Below, one piece after another: positions 56,086 through 64,000 of a stretch of DNA of 64,000 nt. A program made the position numbers and the translations under genes. Positions within the stretch are counted from its first letter, which is position 1. Each line of letters starts with the position of its first letter. The notes beneath the pieces were generated by a model. That model was not told the DNA's origin. It searched no databases and was given only the letters and a program-made list of their open reading frames with translations. Origin of the DNA: Carallia brachiata (lineage: Eukaryota; Streptophyta; Magnoliopsida; Malpighiales; Rhizophoraceae); NCBI GenBank assembly GCA_021464245.1, contig JADCRB010000056.1:372001-436000 (forward strand). Reading direction: 5' to 3'.

Positions 56086-56103
56086 GTCCCACCGAGCGTG
56101 CCA
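56086..56103 (-). promoter_or_regulatory. primer-binding site, not tRNA-Met type
   Basis: On the minus strand tggcacgctcggtgggac begins with TGG, pairing with a tRNA 3' CCA end. Copy 1 has tggcacgcccaatgggac at the matching place. This differs from the tggtatcagagc sites of the copia elements in the window. I cannot name the tRNA from sequence alone. Confidence 0.75.
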
Positions 56104-57172
56104 AATTTGTGAAACGAGACTCATACATTTCAAGCCTGCAACAATTAGGTCTCGAAAATATATATTTAAATTATAGATGAAAATTTAAAATTAAAATGGG
56201 TTCGATCTCTGGATAGATCCTCCGATTAATGCTCCTGTGATTTATTCAAGGACTGCGCGAGCTTGATCTTAATCGAAAGATATTGCATTTACACAGCGTG
56301 ATCTTGAACTGTAGGAAATAGATTCCACTGAGGGCCGAGGTTTGATCTCAAGTGATGCTGGAACTTCGATGAGGGCCGTAGAGTTTTGATCTCGTTCAGA
56401 ATGGTCTAATTCTAGTGAGGGCTGTATGGGCTTGATCTCAGGTGGACTGATTTGACTCTACTAAGGGCCGGAGCTTGATCCCACTCGGACTGTTTAGCTC
56501 CGCTGAGGGCCGTAGAGGCTTTATCTCAGATGCATTGGCTTTGCTAAGGGCTATAGGAAACTTACTTTCAGACAAATGTTTAATATTTTAGATTTATACT
56601 TTCACAGGTTCAAATCTGAGGCACCGGAGAGTATAAACCCAAAATATACTTGAAAATGGATATAGCAAATTTTTTGGTGATTGCACCTGAGATATCTCTC
56701 AAAAAGAAGTTAGTAGAGTATACCGCAGAGTAAAAATACATAGGAAAAGAAGAAATTTTCTTGAAAGATTTTCAAAATTCTCTTTTTCTCTCAAGTTCTC
56801 TCTATTTTTTTATTTATGAATTTGCTGAATGATTTTAGAATTGGGGAGAGAGAGTCTATTTATAGGTCTCCTTTCATTATAGGAAATGGAATTTCAATTT
56901 TACTCTTGAAATTAATTCCCCACCCCGTGTTTCTGTGCCAACTTTTCTATGATTGGCTTGTGGCTTTTTCTAGGGTCTCTCATTGGCTGTTGGAGATTTT
57001 GAGCCTATTTATAGGCTGAAAAGAGACACTGTGCAGTATTGTGTCACCAACCTTTTGCTGACTTTTTTTTTTCTTTTGATCGGTGCCTAACTTTGATTTT
57101 TTTGTTTTCTTTCTTCTTCTAGAAGCTGACCTTCTATATTGCCTTTTTTTTTTTTCATGTGTTTACAACTTA

Positions 57173-57671
57173 CCCTCAAACTTATATTCTCTTAAATTTT
57201 TACTTTTCCCACCGACGTGGGCCAATAGCCATTTAAACACTTACGATTTGCTGGGACAAAGGAAACAGCAATGACTATTAGCAACAGAGTGGGTTTCTTT
57301 ATGGTTGTTGATGCATATTGTTTTAGACAAATGGGAGAGAGATCTACGTTTGGAGAATTGTTGGATGTTAGGAATGCACTACTCAAAAGAACTAAAGAGA
57401 AACAAGTTATTGGTGATACGATATCGTTTAATTTTCTCATTACATTAAATTAAATTAGGTTTTCAATACCCAACCAAGTTAATAAATTTTCATTTATGAC
57501 CCAAATGACTGTCTCAGCTTCACCTTGTGATGATGTCAAAAATGCTATGTATAACCACACTCTTTATCAACAAGAACTTTCGATTACTAGACTCCAAAAT
57601 CAAGCCTGCTACTCCCACATTCCTCCAAAAAAAATAAAAATGCTACTCCCTCACTTTTTCCTTATTTTACT
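57173..57671. other. no gene recognised
   Basis: A 60-codon plus frame (57271-57453) has no family similarity that I recognise. Confidence 0.4.
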
Positions 57672-57953
57672 ATAAAACCTGTGGAGGTGTTTTGTTTTAT
57701 TGTTGTTAATTACTGTTACTAATTGTTAATTGTTAATTATTTTTACTTATTAATAAAATAAAATCATAATATTTAATTAAATTAACACTAACTGTTACCA
57801 ATTAAACATGAAAATATACTATTTTAAACATTTTTCAAAGTCCTCAGTTAACAATTAACTGCTTATTTTTTGTTTAACTAAACACTCCAAATTCTTACCT
57901 GTTGGAAAATCAATAGCAACAACAACTCAAAAAGTAAAACCAAACACCCCTCA
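57672..57953. mobile_element. MITE
   Basis: The left edge aggtgttttgttttattgtt and the reverse complement of the right edge, aggggtgtttggttttactt, form imperfect terminal inverted repeats around 280 bp of AT-rich DNA with ttgttaatt words. Target duplication unclear. Confidence 0.6.
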
Positions 57954-58030
57954 GCATCTTATTATAGTGTAAGACTAACGTCATCTGCTATTATACGAGC
58001 TAGGATGTTGAGCAATTTTGACACACAATT

Positions 58031-60647
58031 TCAGCATACTAATGCCACGCTAAATGATACTTTTGTTTGTGGCCCCCATTTTCGTTCCCTACGTCCTTCT
58101 CCAATGTGTCCTTTGCTTGCTTCCAAATTTCTCGAGGAACCATCCACCTTTCCGAATCTGTGTCCAATGACCAATCCGACCACAAGTCCACTTCCATAGC
58201 CTACCAAGACCATCATTAAAACCAACATGCATGATGAAGTTTTTGCCATGAGCTTTCCCATAGTTTAGGAGATGTTGAGGAGATGGGGCCTCTGGATCCC
58301 CACATTTTCTGGTCAAAGGATGCCCGCACAGTCCAAGGTTCCCACGATATGAGTTATTGTCAAATGTATCAAATTGCTTCCCTTGTGGTATAGGACCCTT
58401 CAATTGACTGCGTGACAGAGAAAAGTTAGATGTCCTAGCTGCATTGAAATCTCACTTAGGAGCATGTTATGCGAAAAGTCCAAGGATTTGATCCTCATCA
58501 AATTTCCAAGGTTTGATGCGATACTCCCAAATAGATAATTGTTTGACAAGTTGAGAACATTAAACATCTTTAGCATCCCAATCGCAAGGGGAATGTGCCC
58601 TTGGAATCCATTGCTTGAGAGGTAAATGGCCACCACCACATATGGGATTTTTGAATATTTCACGTGTATGCCCTTGTTTGCCGATACTAGTTGGTATGTA
58701 TAGTTGTACGTGATGATATCCTTCTATTGCAAAGTTTAGGTGGATAGGATATACGACAAATTGGCCTAGGCTGAAAGCTTTCATGATGCTTAATTCCTTA
58801 AAGAGCCCAGCAGGTAAGATGCTTATAAAATTGTTGCCGGACAAATCAAGTATTCGTACTTGGGAAACCTAGAGTATCTTCTGTGGCTTTGTATTGCACG
58901 AAACAATTGATCGGACCATAGGGTGAGAAGCTGCAACACAGGATGATTTCCCAACTAAAAGGGAAAGGAATCACTAATTTGATTTTCACTGAGATCAAGA
59001 CTCTCTAGCATTTTATAATTAGTTAAAGATCTTCTCAGACCACCCTCTAATCTATTATGACTCAGATCAATCATTCCTAAGGCACTTCCACCAGTGAATG
59101 TTTCAGGAATGTTGCCACCGAAACTGTTTTTTGCGAGGTTCAACATGAGTAAAGAGTCACTGAAATTGGCCAAACAGCTTGGAACCCTGCGACTCAGGCT
59201 GTTGGATGACAAATCAAGGAACACAAGAGAGGACAAATCACAAACCGGCTGGCAAATTTCTCAAAGAAAAATTGTCACTAGACAAATGGAGATACCTCAA
59301 ACGTTTGAAGCCGAGGAATATATCGAAATTCACAGTTTCTGTCAAGTAATTATCCTGCAAATCAACATATTCAAGATTCACAAGGCTGGAAAAAAATAGA
59401 AATTTGAGTTGTACCGTGAAAGTGGTTATCTCCAAGATCTATGTAAGCAAATTTCGTGAGATTTTGAAAACTACATTGGGATGCGACCAATTAATTTTTT
59501 TAGAGAAAAGAATCAGTTTACTAAGATGTGTGAGATTCATAAGAGAAGAGATTTTACCAATTAAATTGTTTCCATGAAGATCCAAAGATTTAAGCTTATG
59601 TAGCTTACCAAACCCAATAGGAATAAGGCCTGAAAAATTGTTATGTTCAAGTTCTAAATTGGAAAGCTTAGTTAGCTGACCCAGTGAAGTTGGGAGTGGA
59701 CCAAAGAGGTTGCAGTCCCAGAGATCCAGATGTGCTAACAAAGACAAATTTTCGCGAATGTTGGGCAGAGTAGATGAGAGGTTCACGTTACTGAGAACAA
59801 GAGCATGAAGCCTAGTTAAATTCTGAGCCAAATTTATCATATTAGAAGAATGGAGTTCCAGCAAGTTGATTTGTGTAGGTGGATCATCATTAATACCCAG
59901 ATCAAGAGAAGACAAGTCGGACAACTCTGCCAATTCCAACGGAATTTTGCTAGAGTATAATGAATAGCAAAGATTAAGACATTTTAGACTGGCGAGAAGT
60001 CCAAGCCGAGAGAGGATTTGAGAGCAATTGAAGTTGTTATCTGCTAGATTAAGTTTTTGAAGATGAAGCAGATGGAAAAGGTTGCTGCTGGAGTTTATGG
60101 ATCCTTTGAGACAACTGCTGCTGAGATCGAGTCCTATGACATGGCCCTTCTCCCTATCACACTCCACACCATCCCACTTGCAGCAATCAGTTGATGAAGT
60201 TGAAGCGTTTTCTCCACCGTGCACAAGGCCCCCAAGATGCAACCTTTTGGTATACCAAACGATCATAGGAAGCGTCCGCTGCGATGGAAAAGCTTTGCTT
60301 GAGCTTATAGACAACAAGGCATGTCTCTATCATCGTTAGTGGCGGAGCCATATTGCCCCCACTGAAAAAAACAATGTATACTATTTTGGTATGATTTACA
60401 TAAGATTTATGTAATTATTTCTACTAAAATTTACGTTTTGTCTCCATTGAAGTTTATATTTCATATTTTTACTTTCACTTCGTTATACTCCCATATCTGT
60501 TTTCCCCACCAGAAAATATTCCTGACTCTGCCACTGATCATCGTGGCACAGAGTCCTGAGAGATGTGGAAGAGCTTACAGGAAAAAGTGTTAGCAATAGG
60601 GGAAGCCAGTATAGGTAGGATAACAGATCGTAGAACCACGAAGCCAT
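58031..60647 (-). pseudogene. LRR receptor-like protein (RLP) pseudogene
   Basis: Remains of a Cf-9-type cell-surface immune receptor on the minus strand. It starts with a signal peptide (60647: MASWFYDLL..) leading to the N-cap LCHDD. It is then interrupted by a 200-bp hAT MITE. After it come LKQSFSIAADAS (frame 2) and, after a frameshift, DCCKWDGVECDREKGHVIGL and leucine-rich repeats (60317-59439; 59435-59238; 59236-58955). Eroded repeats follow (58844-58400), then the C-cap KQFDTFDNNSYRGNLGLCGH (58403-58089) and the single membrane segment with GYGSGLVVGLVIGHRFG (58031-58261). Each part is in a different frame, so there are several frameshifts plus internal losses; intact RLPs are about 900-1000 residues. 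Even without the MITE the joined frames contain stops. No kinase domain, as expected for an RLP. Confidence 0.92.
60337..60536. mobile_element. hAT-type MITE inserted in the RLP gene
   Basis: 200 bp with terminal inverted repeats tagtggcggagcca and cagtggcagagtcagg, flanked by a perfect 8-bp target duplication atcatcgt (60329-60336 and 60537-60544). The 8-bp target and the AGTGGCGGAGCC terminus are typical of hAT elements. It splits the RLP directly after the codons for CHDD. Confidence 0.93.
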
Positions 60648-60799
60648 ATAATAACGCCTTGTAGAAACCATTTTGGAAAGTTTTTGATAAATAAGGGAAA
60701 TTTTCAGAGGCTTTATAGATACTACAATACAATTTGTTGTGTTTTCTGGGATGTTTATGTGTTGATCCGAGTGTTCCATATCCAAAGGTCAAAAGACAA

Positions 60800-62120
60800 A
60801 ATTGTGATCTTAATTAATGATTGCATGTACATATAAAAAGTGTATCATATAATATTTATACTGAAATAACTTATATATTTTGTACAATAATAATAAAAAA
60901 TATATAAATAAAAAAATAGTGATATTTTTTATTTTACATTTTATTATTATAGTTAGATAAAAAATACTAATTGTTAAAATATAAATACTATATGACAATT
61001 TTATTGTATGTTTAAAAATATTTTTCCTATTTAAAAGGGCAAAGGCACCTGTATAACATGGGCACCAAGACTTTATAGTTGAGATGGCATTATCTACAAT
61101 AAAATAAAATATTATTTTTAAAAAAATTTTAAATTTTCTGTAAAATGGGAATGGATGTGTGAACCGCTTCAACTCTCAAATAACGTCATCATCCTGGAGT
61201 AGACGGAGGAATAACAAAACTTTAACCGCAACCAAAAAAATCTGTATGACTTTGCAATTATTGTTGTCAAAGGAATCATTCCAATTAAATTGTAGAAATC
61301 TACAATTAAATATGAACACAATTTAATTTGAATATAAAATTTTTTTATCATAAAATTTGAATAACATATGGAGAAATCATTTCATTTCAAAACTTTAACT
61401 GTTAAAAGATATCAAAGATATAGTTTATATTCTAACAATTGTAAATTTGTGGATTCAAATTCAAGTCATTTGAGAAATCTTAGTCGATTCATGTTAATTG
61501 TAATGGTAATTCTATTATTATTTCAAATGTTTATTTAATGGTAACTTTATGGAAGATGTTGTTTGTACCGAGATAAAACGTGAGTGTGCAATGGGGTGTG
61601 CGCTCTGTTATTGAATTTTAAACATGAGGTATGTGACGTAACTTTCTTATTAAAAATTAAAAATTAAGAATACGAGTAAGTATTCTCTTAAAAAATGGAC
61701 TTGGAAAGTCTCCAGAAAAACATCATGCGCCCACCACTAGGATGATGGTTGGAGAAAATTTATACGCTTATGACTTTAACATTTGTGGGCTTGTAGTACG
61801 AATCTAACTAAAGCACACGGCACCGAGTCATATTGTCTTTGTGCTTCCGTAGCCGTAGGAATATCTCACATGCTTTTTGTGCTACGCTTTTTGCTTTGAT
61901 AAGACCTACAAGTCACTTAGGAAGAGAAAAAATAATGTGGTCGCAACAGGACGACGGTGGAGAAAATTACGATTTTTTTTTCTGAAACACTGATAGGGTA
62001 CGGAACTCTGAGGTGCACTGGATTCGGGTGATATCATCATATGTCACCTGCAAATGAAATATATATTTTTATTTTTTTAATGTACGGAATGTATATTAAG
62101 ACCAACAAAATACACTATTG
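60800..62120. other. AT-rich DNA, no gene
   Basis: Very AT-rich in the first half. The two long minus frames at 60810-61172 and 61169-61351 are low-complexity Ile/Tyr/Lys-rich and have no similarity. Confidence 0.5.
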
Positions 62121-62121
62121 T

Positions 62122-62610
62122 CAGAACTGAATTGGACCGGTCGGTCGGATCAGTTGAACCGGTGACCGGCCGGTATTTTGGATCAGTTTAAATAAATTTC
62201 GAAGGGTAATTCGGACCGGTCAAAACTGGTAATAATCGGTTAAGAACCGATCAAAACCGATAAAAATTAGTAAAAACTGAACTGGTTGGACCAGTTCAAT
62301 AAAATTAAAATATTCATAAATTACAATTTAATCTCAAATGTTATTTAAATTATAATTTAAATATTAACTTTAATTTAAAAGTTCAATTTAGTTCTAAATC
62401 TGATTAAAAATTTTAATTTCATCCTTAAAATTAGAAAAATTAATATTTAATCATTATCTTTAAATATTATTTTTATAATTATTTTTATACATATATATAT
62501 ATATATATTATTAAATACCGATTCAAATACCAGTTCAATCAATTTAACCGATTGAATATTAACCCACTAATATTTTTAATTTAATGATCGATCTGATTCT
62601 GATAATTTTA
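62122..62610. mobile_element. MITE-like repeat rich in accggt / aaccgat
   Basis: The left edge ttgtcagaactgaattggac and the reverse complement of the right edge, ttatcagaatcagatcgatc, look like decayed inverted termini. The interior has many accggt, aaccgat and ccggt words and an (AT)n tract. Such CCGGTT-rich elements are common in plant genomes. Non-coding. Confidence 0.5.
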
Positions 62611-63220
62611 GTAAAATGTGCCTATAACTGAAACAAAAAGCACACAAAAACCGGTAAAAATAAGAAAACCATAAAATAAGAGCGAATAAAAAAGGTCAGT
62701 CCAATGGGATTTTTTTTCTTTCTTTTTTATAGGCTTGGAAAGTCTCTTAGAATGAGAAAGACACTGTGGCCATCCCACGGTGACAGTGAAGATAATTTCT
62801 ACTGATGTGACTTTTATCATTTGTTGTTTTGAACTATTGTGTACAGTGCATCACTATCATTAGTAATAGACTTAGAATGCGCTTGTTTTATCTCATAAAT
62901 ATGACATAATAATATTTTTTTTTACTTTCAAAAGTTAGTATATTTTATTTTATAAATTAGTGTTAACAAGTTATTCATTTACTAACATACTTTCTTAAAA
63001 ATCTGTTTTTTTCTATTTTTTATTTTTATTTTCTGAATTTTATAAAAAAAAATATTTTATTTCATATAACAGAAAAAAATTTATAAAATCTTTATTAACA
63101 GAAAAAAAATTTTGATACCCTTTTTTTTATGTGACATTTTTGTGCAAAATATTGGTTTTTTTTGAAAAAAATGTAAAATTTTAAATAAAATGGAAAATGA
63201 AAAAAAAAATTAAAGAAATC
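62611..63220. other. AT-rich DNA, no gene
   Basis: Low-complexity T and A runs. No similarity seen. Confidence 0.5.
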
Positions 63221-63640
63221 TTAATTTCGATAACTGCCGTTCACGGCCACCACCCCCGCCTCCACGCCTAAATTGTAGATGCCTTCACCAATGATAGATT
63301 TCCCAATAATTTTGCACACACTCACGCACTCTTTAGCGTACCCCGAGGAGATCATGCACTCAGCAATGGACGTTAAGTCCCACAAAGCAATTAAAGAGAC
63401 TTTTTCGACCTCAGACATGGAATCGCCCGCAGCAACCACCATATCGTCGTCGTTCGGCGAGTCACCTTCGAAATCGGAAATGTTGGACCTCGTGGAGGTG
63501 CGTGAGCACCTGGCGGATGGCGACTTGGGGTCTAAGTAAGTGCGATTGATGGAGAGAATCTGATAAAACTCCTTCTGCAGTGAGGGAGGCGGCGATGGTG
63601 GCCGGTGGTGATGAAGGTGAAGCTGGTGTTTCTTTTTCAA
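63221..63640 (-). pseudogene. EXO70 (EXO70H-like) fragment
   Basis: A 139-codon open frame on the minus strand. Residues 21-46 (LQKEFYQILSINRTYLDPKS, then SARCSRTSTRS) and 75-126 (SEVEKVSLIALWDL, IAECMISSGYAKECVSVCKI, IIGEGIYNLGVE) match the N-terminal third of plant EXO70 proteins, subunits of the exocyst that tether vesicles to the plasma membrane. EXO70s are about 600-700 residues. Here similarity stops after GVE, and the first 20 residues (His/Pro-rich) are not family-like. It is therefore a fragment cut at both ends, without the C-terminal helical bundle. The frame is open, so it is either recent or short enough to have escaped stops. Confidence 0.82.
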
Positions 63641-64000
63641 CTGAGATTTCTTTGTTTTTTTTTCTCATTTTTCATTTAATTGAAATTTTTACCTTTGTTT
63701 CAAAAATTGCCACGCAAACAATAATGGATGGCCTGTCAAAAAAAGTATCGGACGCAGTAGCCGACGTGGCACCACGTAGGTAGAAATAACGACAACTTGA
63801 CAGTGAATGGTATTTTTTACCTACATAATTAACATCGCATGTGAATTTTAAAAGGAAAAACAAAGTGTGTAAAAATTGAGCAACGCTAATATATGAAGAG
63901 TGGAATTTTGTTTTTGGTCAAAAATAATTAATTGGTGTTTTTCTAATTTTTTCATTTTTGATATTTTTGAATTTATTTGTATAAATAAATTTAGTTCTCA
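63641..64000. other. no gene recognised at window end
   Basis: AT-rich with a GC-richer patch (63740-63780, tagccgacgtggcaccacgta). No EXO70 exon continues here in any frame. Confidence 0.4.

Larger units (their letters stand above)
51336..57167 (-). mobile_element. pol-less LTR retrotransposon with homeobox cargo, copy 2 (complete)
   Basis: Minus-strand element with both ends intact. The 5' LTR is 56108-57167 (1,060 bp) and the 3' LTR is 51336-52398 (1,063 bp), both TG..CA. A perfect 5-bp target duplication actta lies at 51331-51335 and 57168-57172. The primer-binding site tggcacgctcggtgggac (56103-56086) follows the 5' LTR after four bases. The G-rich tract aagtgggggcat abuts the 3' LTR. 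The 3.7-kb interior reads gag (54.65-56.0 kb), repeats, homeobox ORF (53278-53913), second ORF (52679-53050). There is no protease, RT, RNase H or integrase. The LTRs differ at many positions, mostly C/T and G/A changes typical of methylated DNA, so the insertion is old. Movement must have used enzymes from another element. Confidence 0.93.

Noticed and set aside
60082..60339. Plus-strand ORF over the RLP
   Set aside because: Antisense to clear leucine-rich repeats.
60810..61351. 120-codon and 60-codon minus ORFs
   Set aside because: Low-complexity Ile/Tyr/Lys-rich translation of AT-rich DNA; no motif.

Overview
This is nuclear DNA from a eudicot plant, probably a woody rosid. It is AT-rich, with very sparse coding, Ty1/copia and Ty3/gypsy LTR retrotransposons, tRNA-derived SINEs, MITEs, Helitron-like and CACTA ends, and remnants of typical plant gene families. 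A Citrus-like genome would fit the UGT79 and EXO70H-like genes, but the sequence does not prove a species. A single ambiguous base (n) at 22615 suggests a draft assembly.

Only one gene looks intact: a single-exon UGT79-type UDP-glycosyltransferase at 25372-26757 (+), with a TATA box, catalytic His and Asp, a complete PSPG box and a poly(A) signal. All other recognisable host genes are broken. They are a Werner-type 3'-5' exonuclease fragment fused to an LTR (32.2-32.6 kb), a receptor-like protein (LRR-RLP) pseudogene carrying a 200-bp hAT MITE (58.0-60.65 kb), and an EXO70 fragment (63.2-63.6 kb).

Layout. 0-17 kb: non-coding, with MITEs (one 0.74-kb family present as an inverted pair), a SINE, Helitron-type ends, local tandem duplications and a highly decayed copia pol. 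17.4-21.2 kb: a deleted copia element with both LTRs and a target-site duplication, whose left end was later tandemly duplicated together with flanking DNA. 21.3-32.2 kb: two same-orientation copia LTRs, one with a primer-binding site and one with a polypurine tract, enclosing the UGT gene, copia scraps and a solo LTR. 35-41 kb: a copia pol interrupted by a second solo LTR of the same family. 43-48.7 kb and 51.3-57.2 kb: two related pol-less Ty3-like elements. 57-64 kb: pseudogenes and MITEs.

The most notable system is that pair of pol-less elements. Both read, on the minus strand: LTR, primer-binding site, gag, G/T-rich and minisatellite DNA, a single-exon ORF of about 212 codons, a further conserved ORF, polypurine tract, LTR. 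The cargo ORF encodes a WUSCHEL-type homeodomain (WFQNRRN) and ends in an EAR-type repression motif (LDLELRLG / NLELRLEPH). Both copies begin with MEP, keep one frame from end to end and share an in-frame TAA at the same homeodomain position. This looks like capture of a plant homeobox gene by a non-autonomous LTR retrotransposon family that then amplified with it.
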